Positions 50,745-59,695 of a stretch of DNA of 64,000 bases are shown piece by piece. The DNA is taken from the NCBI RefSeq assembly GCF_001971585.1, contig NZ_CP019323.1, forward strand, positions 310,001 through 374,000. Reading direction: 5' to 3'. Numbering within the stretch: position 1 is the first letter of the stretch; each line of letters starts with the position of its first letter. The stretch is from Companilactobacillus allii (GTDB taxonomy: Bacteria; Bacillota; Bacilli; Lactobacillales; Lactobacillaceae). The notes beneath the pieces were generated by a model. It had not been told where the DNA came from. It saw only the letters and a program-made list of their open reading frames with translations, and did not search any database. The translations under genes were made by a program, and so were the position numbers.

Positions 50745-50825
50745 GAATAGTTCATTTCAGCGATATTTAGATATTGACACTTGATATCTTCACAACTAAT
50801 ATACTCTTTGATAAATGAACTATTC
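50745..50825. promoter_or_regulatory. paired TetR-type operators around the ABC-2 exporter promoter
   Basis: GAATAGTTCATTT (50745-50757) and its exact inverse AAATGAACTATTC (50813-50825) flank TTGACA (50774-50779) with a -10 near 50797-50803. Each copy contains a TGAA-CTA-TTCA style inverted core. The right copy overlaps the predicted transcript start. Confidence 0.65.
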
Positions 50826-50896
50826 AAGAAAAATATTTCATTTTGTTTTAAATTATTCAAGTTAATTGCTCATATTTTGTAAAGGGGATATCTATT

Positions 50897-51802
50897 ATGC
50901 AACAAACTAATAACGCTATTTTACATGTTGATCATCTACAAAAGAATTTTGGTAAATTTCAGGCTTTAAAAAATGTTACTTTTGATGTTTATCCTGGGGA
51001 AATTTTTGGATTCATCGGCCCTAACGGTGCTGGTAAATCAACAACTATTCGAACACTTCTAGGGATTTTGCGTGCATCGGGTGGCGTTGCTACTTTATTT
51101 GGTAAAGACGTCTATAAGGATTCCGTGTCAATTCACAAAAAATTGGCTTATGTACCAGGCGATGTCTATCTATGGCCAAACTTGACCGGTGGTGAAATTA
51201 TCGATTTGTTTTTGAAACTAGGAAATACTAAACATAACAGTAAAACCGATGAGATGATTAAACGATTCCAATTTGATCCTACCAAAAAAGCTCGAACTTA
51301 CTCCAAGGGTAATCGTCAAAAAGTCGCTTTGATTGCTGCTTTTTCAACTGATGCCGACTTTTATATATTTGATGAACCAACATCAGGTCTTGATCCATTG
51401 AATGAGGAAATATTCCAAAAATCAGTAATGGAGCTAAAAGATCAAGGCAAATCAGTTCTGCTATCGAGTCATATCCTATCAGAAGTTGAAAAAATGTGTG
51501 ATCGTATCGGAATAATTCGTAGTGGTGAAATCGTTGAAACTGGTTCACTTTCTGATATGAGACATCTAACTAGAACTGTCATCCAATTTCAAACGATGAA
51601 ACCAACGCCTGAATTAAAAAATCTAGAAGGTATCCATAATGTTAAGTTGGAAAACAGTGGTTTAACAACTTTCTCAGTTGATTCTGACAAGATTGGTTCT
51701 GCTATGAGTTATTTGGCAGATAAGCAAATTGTTTCGTTACAATCGACTCCCCCAACTCTTGAAGATCTATTCATGAGATATTATTCGGATGAAAGAAGAT
51801 AG
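50897..51802 (+). CDS. ABC transporter ATPase (drug/antibiotic exporter type)
   Basis: A 301-residue ATPase. Walker A GPNGAGKST (near 42-50), signature YSKGNRQKVALI, Walker B FYIFDEPTSGLD, and the switch His in LLSSHILSE. A C-terminal accessory part from about 225 matches the CcmA/drug-exporter type. The partner permease starts 3 nt downstream. Confidence 0.9.
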   Translation: MQQTNNAILHVDHLQKNFGKFQALKNVTFDVYPGEIFGFIGPNGAGKSTTIRTLLGILRASGGVATLFGKDVYKDSVSIHKKLAYVPGDVYLWPNLTGGEIIDLFLKLGNTKHNSKTDEMIKRFQFDPTKKARTYSKGNRQKVALIAAFSTDADFYIFDEPTSGLDPLNEEIFQKSVMELKDQGKSVLLSSHILSEVEKMCDRIGIIRSGEIVETGSLSDMRHLTRTVIQFQTMKPTPELKNLEGIHNVKLENSGLTTFSVDSDKIGSAMSYLADKQIVSLQSTPPTLEDLFMRYYSDERR

Positions 51803-51805
51803 ACT

Positions 51806-53422
51806 ATGGAAAATCGTAATTTTCATCAAACTTGGTTTTTAACACGTTTCAGTTTAAAACGTGACTGGCTAAAATTGGCTCTTTGGTCAGTTACTTTGAT
51901 TGTTTTATTTGCGGCCGTTGCGGCTAAGTTCACAACTATCTATGACAGTCAGGCTTCAATAGATGAAATCGTCAAAACTTTAAAATCTCCATCAATGGTC
52001 TCATTATTTGGGAAATTATCAGGATCAGGTCCTTATACGACTGCGGATGTCTTTGCCGGTGAGATGACCGTCTTTATGGCAATGATTGCTGCCGTTATGA
52101 ACTTTTCGATCATAATAAAAAATACCCGTGGTGAAGAAGATTCTGGATTATTAGAAATAATTCAATCTCATTCTGTGGGTAAACTATCCAATCTCGCTTC
52201 ATCTTTGATTGAACTACTAATTATTAATTTAGTTATCGGTATCTTTTATAGCCTTGGATTACAATTTGCTGGACTATCTGGAACTGATACCAATGGTAAC
52301 TTCTTATTGGGATTAGGATTAGGTGCAGCTGGATTCATGTTCGCCTCCATTGCAGCATTGATGGCACAATTAGTGGACAATTCTCGTTTTGCCATGATTC
52401 TTTCATATATCATATTTGGCATAATGTACATTGCCAGAATGTCGACTGATATCTCCAATCCAAACTTAACTTGGCTAATACCATTTGGATGGGTCGAGAA
52501 GTTTTCAACTTATCAAGATAATAATTGGCTACCAGTATTCTTGATGCTAGGGTTGTCATTGATTCTGTGTATAACGGCGTTATGGATCAATAATCATCGT
52601 GATATTGGTTCTGGAATCATCGCTACAAAGCCGGGACGCGCTACAGCATCAGTATTTCTACGTGGTCCTTTAAGTCTATTTTTTAGACTACATCGTACTT
52701 CGATCATCGTTTGGATAATTGGATTAATGATTCTAGGATTCACTTACGGATCGATCTTTAATACCATTGGTGACATTCTCAAAACTAATCCAACAATGGC
52801 ACAATTAATAGGTGCCAGTGCTGTTCATAAGGCAAATGTTGTTATTATCAAACATTTTGTAGCTATTCTAATGATAGTTTTTGCCTGTTTAGCACTATTC
52901 CCAGGTATTCAAATTATCAATTATCTAAAAACTGGTGAAAGCAAAGGCTATTTGGAATTGATCCACTCTAAACCTGTAAGTAGAAGCTACTTATTTACCA
53001 GTATTTTACTTCTTGGTATTGCGACAAGTGTTGCTACTTTATTTGCCAGTATGATGGGACTCTACCTAGGTGGTATGTCCGTTATGAAACATCCAGTTGA
53101 AATGTCAGTATTCCTTAACAGCTTTGCCGCTTATCTGTCTGCTTTACTTGTAGTACTTGCAATAAGTGGTTGTATAGTTGGACTTATTCCTAGATTTTCA
53201 AGTTTTAGTTATCTATATATTGGTTTTGCATTATTCTCTGGATATTTTGGTAAATTGATAGATTTGCCAAAATGGGTCGCAAAGTTGACACCTTTTGGAT
53301 ACATCCCTGATGTTCCCGTTGGAAAAATTGATCCCGGTACTATGTGGTGGCAGCTTGGTATTACATTTGTTTTGATAGTTGTTGGATATATTGGTTATTC
53401 TTGTCGTGATTTGAAGAGTTGA
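51806..53422 (+). CDS. ABC-2 exporter permease, polyketide-antibiotic-exporter-like
   Basis: A 538-residue membrane protein with about twelve hydrophobic segments in two similar halves (each beginning with a FSLKRDWLKL or FRLHRTSIIV type entry helix). This double-permease layout is known in TipC/EfrA-like antibiotic exporters of Firmicutes. With the preceding ATPase it forms the pump. Substrate unknown; TetR control points to a toxic compound. Confidence 0.85.
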   Translation: MENRNFHQTWFLTRFSLKRDWLKLALWSVTLIVLFAAVAAKFTTIYDSQASIDEIVKTLKSPSMVSLFGKLSGSGPYTTADVFAGEMTVFMAMIAAVMNFSIIIKNTRGEEDSGLLEIIQSHSVGKLSNLASSLIELLIINLVIGIFYSLGLQFAGLSGTDTNGNFLLGLGLGAAGFMFASIAALMAQLVDNSRFAMILSYIIFGIMYIARMSTDISNPNLTWLIPFGWVEKFSTYQDNNWLPVFLMLGLSLILCITALWINNHRDIGSGIIATKPGRATASVFLRGPLSLFFRLHRTSIIVWIIGLMILGFTYGSIFNTIGDILKTNPTMAQLIGASAVHKANVVIIKHFVAILMIVFACLALFPGIQIINYLKTGESKGYLELIHSKPVSRSYLFTSILLLGIATSVATLFASMMGLYLGGMSVMKHPVEMSVFLNSFAAYLSALLVVLAISGCIVGLIPRFSSFSYLYIGFALFSGYFGKLIDLPKWVAKLTPFGYIPDVPVGKIDPGTMWWQLGITFVLIVVGYIGYSCRDLKS

Positions 53423-53439
53423 TTGTTTGCTTCGCAAAC

Positions 53440-53552
53440 GCGCCACAATACACAATTTCTTCCGCTTAATCTAAAAGAGGCTGGTATTTGCATTCGCAAA
53501 TATCAGCCTCTTTTAGATTAATGCTCGGAAATTACCCGTGTATTGTGGCGCT
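53440..53552 (-). repeat. 3-prime stem element, copy A (after the 53553-54020 gene)
   Basis: Read leftward from the stop TAG: AGCG, arm CCACAATA, CACGGGT, AATTTCCG, AGCA, TTAA, hairpin TCTAAAAGAGGCTGATATTT / AAATACCAGCCTCTTTTAGA, then TTAA, G, CGGAA, GAAATT, GTG, arm TATTGTGG, CGC. The arms are perfectly complementary. It lies between two convergent genes and can terminate both. Confidence 0.87.
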
Positions 53553-54020
53553 CTAAATTTGTCCTACTTCGACTTGTACACCAGAGGACAACTTCTTACT
53601 TAAATAATCTTGTATCGTTTTATATGAAGTATTAAAACTCATCTGTATTTGTTGTGGACGATTTGTATTAAAAATGACCGCAACTTTTGGTTTTCTTTGT
53701 GGAACTTCTATTGGAATCAGCGTTACATGAACTATTTGAGAGTAATCAATAACGCCAGAATAGAATCCATTCATCACGACTTTTTTCTCGCCAATTCCAC
53801 CGACACCATTCATAATGGTGAGAGTTATAAATGCAGCAGTCATTATGATATATGGTAAGTCACTGCTGGCTGAAAACAACAGCCATGATCCGATAAATGC
53901 AGCAAAGATCAACGATGAAACTTTATAGATCGATCGTATCTCGATTTGTGACTGCCAGTATATGTTAAATACTGCCCCGGCTAGAAAAATTACATCTACT
54001 ACTATTATTAGTATGTCCAT
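53553..54020 (-). CDS. membrane protein with C-terminal PH-like region, function unknown
   Basis: A 155-residue protein. Three to four hydrophobic segments fill residues 1-78. The C-terminal half (KVVMNGFYSGVIDYSQIVHV, KVAVIFNTNRPQQIQMSF) looks like the bacterial PH-type beta domain of small membrane proteins such as DUF5673. No function can be assigned. Its stop codon is directly followed by element copy A. Confidence 0.65.
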   Translation of the reverse strand: MDILIIVVDVIFLAGAVFNIYWQSQIEIRSIYKVSSLIFAAFIGSWLLFSASSDLPYIIMTAAFITLTIMNGVGGIGEKKVVMNGFYSGVIDYSQIVHVTLIPIEVPQRKPKVAVIFNTNRPQQIQMSFNTSYKTIQDYLSKKLSSGVQVEVGQI

Positions 54021-54106
54021 ATGGCCTCATTCCTTTTTATGTAATTGTAAGTTAGTATCCATCTTTTTACAAATTATTACTTTGATTCAAATCAATTTTC
54101 TTGTTG

Positions 54107-54120
54107 TTAAGCCAACCTAA
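54107..54120. promoter_or_regulatory. possible Mn-regulator box upstream of mntH
   Basis: TTAAGCCAACCTAA has purine/pyrimidine dyad symmetry similar to DtxR/MntR sites and stands 76 nt before the mntH start. The match is loose. Confidence 0.3.
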
Positions 54121-54196
54121 AATTAATTTTTATTCTTGTTTAAAAAACTACTATAACATGATATCATATTGAGAGATTAAAAAGGGGGATACAAGC

Positions 54197-55567
54197 TTGA
54201 GTGATAAAAACAAAAAACACGATAGCCTGATCCATTACGCAAACGGTCCTTCATTAGAAGAAATAAACGATACCGTTGAAATTCCCAAAGACGCTGGATT
54301 CTTCAAGACACTATTAGCATATAGTGGTCCCGGAGCTCTAGTTGCCGTTGGATATATGGATCCTGGTAATTGGGTTACTTCCATCGCTGGTGGTGCTCAA
54401 TTCAAATACAAACTTTTGACCGTCATTTTGATATCTAGTTTAATTGCCATGTTACTTCAATATATGGCTGCTAAACTAGGGATTGTAACTGGTCGGGATT
54501 TGGCACAATTAACAAGAGATAGAACCACCAAAAAGGTAGGTTTTGTACTCTGGATAGTTACTGAGCTAGCTATCATGGCAACTGATATTGCTGAAATAAT
54601 CGGTTCTGCCATCGCTTTAAAATTATTATTTGGTATTCCAATTCTTTGGGGTGTTTTAATTACAGCCTTTGACGTGTTGCTTCTATTAATATTAATGAAA
54701 CTTGGATTTAGAAAAATCGAAGCTATTGTAGCCGCATTGATTCTAGTAATTTTAGCAGTATTTATGTATGAAGTTATTCTAGCTCAACCTGATTGGGGAC
54801 AGATGGTGATTGGATTCGTTCCTGATCCAGTTATTCTACAAAATCAAAGTATGCTTTATATTTCATTGGGTATTGTTGGTGCTACGGTAATGCCGCATAA
54901 TCTATACTTGCATTCAAGTATCTCACAGGCTAGAAAATATGACCGTGCAGATACAAAGAGTGTTAAACAAGCTGTTCGTTTCTCAACTTGGGATTCAAAT
55001 ATCCAATTAACACTAGCATTTGTAGTTAACACCCTACTATTACTTCTAGGTGCTGCCTTATTCTATGGTACAAAGAGTGACTTAGGTCGATTTGTTGACT
55101 TATACAACGCACTACAAGATCCAAAAATTGCCGGTGCTGTTGCTAGTCCAGTATTAAGTATTCTTTTTGCTGTTGCACTGTTGGCTTCAGGTCAAAACTC
55201 AACTATCACTGGTACTTTATCAGGTCAGATTGTTATGGAAGGTTTCGTCCACATGAAGATGAAACTTTGGGTAAGACGTGTTATCACACGTTTGCTATCC
55301 ATCTTACCTGTTATCGCCTTTGCTGTTATTTATCACGGTAATGAAGCAAAAATCGAATCATTATTAACATTCTCACAGGTATTTCTGAGTGTTGCGTTAC
55401 CATTCTCGATTTTTCCACTAATTGCCTTTTCTAGTGATAAGAAGTTAATGGGTGAATTTGCGAATAAGAGTTATATCAAGTACATCGGGTACGGGATTGC
55501 TGTTATTCTAACTATTCTAAATATTTGGTTAATCTTCACAACTCTTAAAGAGGTCTATCATTTCTAA
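54197..55567 (+). CDS. mntH: NRAMP-family manganese transporter
   Basis: A 456-residue proton-coupled Mn2+ importer with about eleven hydrophobic segments. Signatures: [16 protein letters not shown] (metal-binding Asp/Asn, near 54-69) and [13 protein letters not shown] (near 231-243; Met ligand). The start is a TTG at 54197 after GGGGG. High Mn uptake is a normal antioxidant strategy in lactobacilli and fits the neighbouring TerC gene. Confidence 0.92.
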   Translation: MSDKNKKHDSLIHYANGPSLEEINDTVEIPKDAGFFKTLLAYSGPGALVAVGYMDPGNWVTSIAGGAQFKYKLLTVILISSLIAMLLQYMAAKLGIVTGRDLAQLTRDRTTKKVGFVLWIVTELAIMATDIAEIIGSAIALKLLFGIPILWGVLITAFDVLLLLILMKLGFRKIEAIVAALILVILAVFMYEVILAQPDWGQMVIGFVPDPVILQNQSMLYISLGIVGATVMPHNLYLHSSISQARKYDRADTKSVKQAVRFSTWDSNIQLTLAFVVNTLLLLLGAALFYGTKSDLGRFVDLYNALQDPKIAGAVASPVLSILFAVALLASGQNSTITGTLSGQIVMEGFVHMKMKLWVRRVITRLLSILPVIAFAVIYHGNEAKIESLLTFSQVFLSVALPFSIFPLIAFSSDKKLMGEFANKSYIKYIGYGIAVILTILNIWLIFTTLKEVYHF

Positions 55568-55577
55568 GATTTGTTCT

Positions 55578-55626
55578 AAAAAGGGACTGCGACATAATGC
55601 TTTTTTATGTCACGGTCCTTTTTTTG
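55578..55626 (+). terminator. terminator after mntH
   Basis: AAGGGACTGCGACATAA ... TTATGTCACGGTCCTT followed by TTTTT. Confidence 0.8.
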
Positions 55627-55698
55627 TTATAATATATACATAGACAATATGGTAATATACCGTTTGTAAATAAATATATTTTAAGGGAGCAAACCTGA

Positions 55699-56466
55699 TT
55701 GAATGCACTTGTAAACATGTACGGACCGTTCTTCGACCTTCATAATTGGGCAACCGTTATTGAATCCGGCGAAGATTGGTTAATAATTTTATCATTAGTT
55801 GTTATGGAATGTATGCTATCCGTCGATAACGCTGTGGTCTTGGCTGCTCAAACACAGTCATTACCTAACAAAGTCGAACAGGAGAAATCTCTATTCTACG
55901 GATTATTTGGAGCGTATATTTTTCGTTTCCTAGTCATTGGTATAGGTGTATACCTGATCAACTTCTGGTGGATAAAGGTCCTTGGCGCTGGTTATTTATT
56001 CTACTTATTCTTAAAATACTTCTTTCTTGATAGAAGAAAAAAGGATAAGAAAGTTGAAGTTCCAAGTAAAAGACCTGAACCAACAGGCTGGAAAAAGCAC
56101 ATTCATATTTCTAGATTTTGGCAAGTTGTTATCTCAATCGAATTAATGGATATCGTATTCTCAATTGATTCTGTTCTAGCATCCCTAGCCATCTCAAGTA
56201 ATCCAGTCATTGTTTTGATCGGTGGTATGATTGGAATCTTAGCAATGCGTGGTATTGCAGAGCTTATCATGGGTTGGATGGAGAAAATCCCTGAATTACA
56301 AGGAATGGCATATTTCTTGATTCTCTTCATCTCTGTTAAGTTATTCTTATCTATTCCAGCAATCGATATTGAAGTTCCAAATATGTTATTCGTAGCTGTA
56401 TTGGTAGTTTCGATCATCGTCACTTTGATAATTCATTATATGAATAAGCGAAAAACTAATAACTAA
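55699..56466 (+). CDS. TerC-family membrane protein
   Basis: A 255-residue membrane protein with about seven hydrophobic segments. The two Asp-rich motifs are ECMLSVDNAVVLAAQ (near 39) and ELMDIVFSIDSVLASLA (near 149), typical of TerC/YkoY proteins that export Mn2+ or metallate secreted enzymes. TTG start after AGGGAG. Position next to mntH supports a role in manganese balance. The short leader has no room for a yybP-ykoY riboswitch. Confidence 0.88.
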   Translation: MNALVNMYGPFFDLHNWATVIESGEDWLIILSLVVMECMLSVDNAVVLAAQTQSLPNKVEQEKSLFYGLFGAYIFRFLVIGIGVYLINFWWIKVLGAGYLFYLFLKYFFLDRRKKDKKVEVPSKRPEPTGWKKHIHISRFWQVVISIELMDIVFSIDSVLASLAISSNPVIVLIGGMIGILAMRGIAELIMGWMEKIPELQGMAYFLILFISVKLFLSIPAIDIEVPNMLFVAVLVVSIIVTLIIHYMNKRKTNN

Positions 56467-56470
56467 ATAT

Positions 56471-56514
56471 AAAAAAGGTTCTAGTACCCACAAAGTGGAT
56501 GCCAGAGCCTTTTT
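56471..56514. terminator. bidirectional terminator between TerC and AraC genes
   Basis: AAAAAAGGTTCT ... AGAGCCTTTTT with inner CCCAC/GTGG pairing; it lies between convergent genes. Confidence 0.8.
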
Positions 56515-57354
56515 CTATTTACTATGTCTGAATTTGGAAGGAGTAAATCCTGTATATTTCTTAAAGGTTTGACTGAAATAACTCAATCTCGTAAAGCCTA
56601 ATTCATTAGATATTTCTTGGATATTCATATCGGTATCTTTTAACAAAAACATAGCTCGTTGAACTTTTCTTGCATTGAGGTAAACTGAAAAGCTCAACTT
56701 TGTTTCTTTCTTAAATAACTTACTGAAATAATAATCAGACAAATATGCCCTATTAGATACCTGATCAAGTGTTAGGCGTTTATCCAAATTATCATCAATG
56801 AACTCAATTGCGGCAATAATTGCATGATTGGATGTCGAAAGATTCTTTAATTGTTGCAGCGCAATGGCTTCATTATCATCTAACTCTTCAATCATCGTAT
56901 CAACATTGACGGGTTGTTTGATTAAGAATTCATCAATTCCTCTATTATTGATCAACAATCTTGCCATTCCCTCAAATAGAAACTTGAGGAACTCTGCTTG
57001 TTTTTGTAAATTTTGTAATATTACTAAATTATCTGGACCGGGATTTTTATCAACGTCATGCGCAACGTAAAGCTTCCCAACCATCTGATTAATGGTAGTA
57101 ACTCGAATAGGAACATTCGTTAATTCAATGTGATATTTGAATCGATTCTTACTCAAGTCAGCAAAATTGCTGACTGTATCCAGTCTTGCAAGAATACTTT
57201 TTTTAGGAATCTCATCTATAGTTACATATAATAGTGAATCATTATTATCCAAGACAAAAATAACCAGATCGTTGGTTCTGGCATAATTTTGTAATACTCT
57301 GATCAATGCTTTTTCGTTACTAGAAAGAAGGGTCGCTAAGTCGAATTCCTCCAT
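56515..57354 (-). CDS. AraC-family transcriptional regulator
   Basis: A 279-residue regulator. The C-terminal AraC DNA-binding domain (residues about 180-279) has two helix-turn-helix units: LTLDQVSNRAYLSDYYFSKL and MNIQEISNELGFTRLSYFSQ, ending FTPSKFRHSK. The N-terminal part may be a PocR-like sensory domain but is not clearly recognisable. Target genes are unknown; the neighbours do not suggest one. Confidence 0.85.
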   Translation of the reverse strand: MEEFDLATLLSSNEKALIRVLQNYARTNDLVIFVLDNNDSLLYVTIDEIPKKSILARLDTVSNFADLSKNRFKYHIELTNVPIRVTTINQMVGKLYVAHDVDKNPGPDNLVILQNLQKQAEFLKFLFEGMARLLINNRGIDEFLIKQPVNVDTMIEELDDNEAIALQQLKNLSTSNHAIIAAIEFIDDNLDKRLTLDQVSNRAYLSDYYFSKLFKKETKLSFSVYLNARKVQRAMFLLKDTDMNIQEISNELGFTRLSYFSQTFKKYTGFTPSKFRHSK

Positions 57355-57411
57355 TATTATCCATCCTGTCCTATTTCATCACTATTATTATAAAGTCGAT
57401 AGATGTTTTCT

Positions 57412-57780
57412 TCAATTATTATTAATTAGTTTATTAAGATATTCTTCCAAAACTTCTGCATTGTTACATTCTTCATCCTTTGCACCGTATAAGAATAGAA
57501 CATCTTGTTTTTTTAATTCTTCTTCGACTATTTTAATAAATTCTGTTGTATATTCATTATTTTCGATCTCTTTTGTATATTTGATTTCAAATTCTTCATA
57601 CTTATCTTCGTCATGTCCGAACCATTTTCTTAACTCTGTTGAAGGTGAAATATTTTTAGCCCACAAATCCAGTTTGGCATTAATTTTGGATATTCCACGT
57701 GGCCACAAGCGATCAACCAAAATTCTATATCCAGCGGGTAAGTCCTTGTTATAGATACGTTTGACAACTATTTTTGACAT
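57412..57780 (-). CDS. DUF488 family protein
   Basis: A 122-residue cytoplasmic protein with the family motif RILVDRLWPRGISK (near 19-32) and VLFLYGAKDEECNNAEVL near the end. Function in this family is unproved. The start at 57780 follows GAGGTTGG. It is divergent from the opuC operon. Confidence 0.82.
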   Translation of the reverse strand: MSKIVVKRIYNKDLPAGYRILVDRLWPRGISKINAKLDLWAKNISPSTELRKWFGHDEDKYEEFEIKYTKEIENNEYTTEFIKIVEEELKKQDVLFLYGAKDEECNNAEVLEEYLNKLINNN

Positions 57781-57798
57781 AATATATCCAACCTCTTT

Positions 57799-57827
57799 TT
57801 GAATTAATTTCGCTATCATTGTATCAT
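57799..57827 (+). promoter_or_regulatory. promoter of the opuC operon
   Basis: TTGAAT (57799-57804), 17 nt, TATCAT (57822-57827), with the opuCA start 31 nt further on and AGGAGG in front of it. Confidence 0.65.
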
Positions 57828-57858
57828 AGCTAACGTTAGTCATTTTATAGGAGGATTT

Positions 57859-59061
57859 ATGCAGACCGCGAAAGAAATAATTTCATTTCAAGATGTAGCA
57901 AAAAACTACCGTGGCGGCAACGACGCTGTCGAGGATATCAACATAACAATTAACGAGGGGGAGTTCGTCTGTCTAATTGGAACATCTGGTTCCGGAAAGA
58001 CCACAACTATGAGAATGATCAATCGTATGATTGAACCTAGTCGTGGAAAAATCATTTTTAAAGGAAAGAATCTTAAGACATTCGACCCTGTTAAGTTACG
58101 GCGTACAATCGGATACGTTATTCAGAATAATGGACTAATGCCTCACATGACCATCAAGGACAATATTACTCTTGTTCCTAAACTACTCAAATGGTCACAG
58201 GATAAAATGGATCGTAAGGCTGTGGAATTAATAAAATTGGCCGATCTTCCTGAAAGTTATTTAGAGCGCTACCCTGCTGAACTATCTGGTGGACAACAAC
58301 AAAGAATCGGTGTCGTTCGTGCCTTAGCTGCCGATCAAGACATTATCTTAATGGATGAGCCATTTGGTGCCTTAGACCCTATCACACGTGACGATCTACA
58401 AGAATTAGTTAAACATCTTCAAGAAGAACTTGGTAAGACTATCATCTTTGTTACCCACGATATGGATGAGGCATTAAAATTAGCAACACACATTGTCATT
58501 ATGGATAGTGGTCATATTATCCAAGATGACACACCAGACAATATCTTACAGCATCCCGCTTCTGACTTTGTTAAAGAGCTATTAGGTGAAGAGCGTTTGC
58601 TTCAAGCTCAACAAAATACTCTATCTGTCAGTGACATCATGTCAAAAAATCCTGCCAAGATCACACTTGGTCAATCTCTTGCTGAAGCTATTAGAGAGAT
58701 GAGTTTGAAACACGTTGATAACCTTTTGGTTACAGATGATAACAACAAACTCAAAGGTTTTATCGATTTGGAGACCATAAACGACCGCTACTCGAAGTAT
58801 TCGAACGTTTCGGACATCTACCAACCAAATCGTTTTAAGGTCAAGACAACGTCATATTTGCGTGATACAAGTGAGCGTATTTTGAAGCAAGGCTACAAAT
58901 ACGTCCCTGTTATCGACAATGACAATAACCTTATCGGTATAGTTACTCGTGCTTCCTTAGTAAATATCATCTACGACGCTATTTGGGGTAGTGAAGAATT
59001 GGATAATCCTGAAGGCATCAAATTACCTGAGTCAATTGCAAAGGAGAGTGATAATGCATGA
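57859..59061 (+). CDS. opuCA: osmoprotectant ABC transporter ATPase with CBS pair
   Basis: A 400-residue ATPase of the glycine betaine/carnitine/choline importer. Walker [10 protein letters not shown] (near 39-47), signature LSGGQQQR, Walker [14 protein letters not shown]. Two CBS domains occupy residues about 255-380 ([20 protein letters not shown] and [13 protein letters not shown]); in OpuA/OpuC these sense ionic strength or cyclic-di-AMP. First gene of opuCABCD; it overlaps opuCB by 4 bp. Confidence 0.93.
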   Translation: MQTAKEIISFQDVAKNYRGGNDAVEDINITINEGEFVCLIGTSGSGKTTTMRMINRMIEPSRGKIIFKGKNLKTFDPVKLRRTIGYVIQNNGLMPHMTIKDNITLVPKLLKWSQDKMDRKAVELIKLADLPESYLERYPAELSGGQQQRIGVVRALAADQDIILMDEPFGALDPITRDDLQELVKHLQEELGKTIIFVTHDMDEALKLATHIVIMDSGHIIQDDTPDNILQHPASDFVKELLGEERLLQAQQNTLSVSDIMSKNPAKITLGQSLAEAIREMSLKHVDNLLVTDDNNKLKGFIDLETINDRYSKYSNVSDIYQPNRFKVKTTSYLRDTSERILKQGYKYVPVIDNDNNLIGIVTRASLVNIIYDAIWGSEELDNPEGIKLPESIAKESDNA

Positions 59062-59693
59062 TTACCTTTCTGAACCAGCATGGCTCTGAATTGATAATCA
59101 AAACCTGGGAACAGATCTATATCTCAGCTTTTGCCATTATCCTCGGAATTATAGTTGCTGTACCACTTGGCATTCTTCTGACTCGTTACGATAAAACAGC
59201 CAAGTATGTCATGTCTATCACTGGGATGCTTCAAACCATCCCTTCACTAGCTTTGTTAGCTTTGATGATCCCGATATTTGGTATCGGTAAAGTCCCAGCT
59301 ATTGTTGCTTTGTTTATTTATTCATTATTACCAATTTTACGTAATACATATATCGGTATGAAAAAGGTCAATAAGAACCTACTAGACGCAGCCCGTGGTC
59401 TGGGGATGACCACGATGCAGTCCATTTTTAAAGTTGAGATACCAATGTCCATGCCTATTATTATGTCTGGTATCAGACTATCAACTGTTTATGTTATTTC
59501 TTGGTCTACTTTGGCGTCATATATCGGTGCCGGTGGATTAGGTGATTTCATCTTTAACGGACTTAATCTTTACAATCCAAGTCTTATTATCGGTGGTACT
59601 ATACCAGTTACTATTTTGGCAATTTTAGCCGATTATTTACTAGGTATATTTGAGAAAAAAGTTACGCCAAAAACTAAACGCAGTGAGGTGTAA
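59058..59693 (+). CDS. opuCB: osmoprotectant ABC transporter permease
   Basis: A 211-residue permease with about six hydrophobic segments and the EAA loop [22 protein letters not shown] (split here across residues 108-129 in meaning, key residues A-R-G-L-G-M). It forms the channel with OpuCD. It overlaps opuCA by 4 bp and precedes opuCC by 2 nt. Confidence 0.92.
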   Translation: MITFLNQHGSELIIKTWEQIYISAFAIILGIIVAVPLGILLTRYDKTAKYVMSITGMLQTIPSLALLALMIPIFGIGKVPAIVALFIYSLLPILRNTYIGMKKVNKNLLDAARGLGMTTMQSIFKVEIPMSMPIIMSGIRLSTVYVISWSTLASYIGAGGLGDFIFNGLNLYNPSLIIGGTIPVTILAILADYLLGIFEKKVTPKTKRSEV

Positions 59694-59695
59694 TT

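Noticed and set aside
55568-55698. yybP-ykoY manganese riboswitch upstream of the TerC gene
   Set aside because: Most of this interval is the mntH terminator and a short A/T-rich leader; the conserved paired motifs of the riboswitch are not present.
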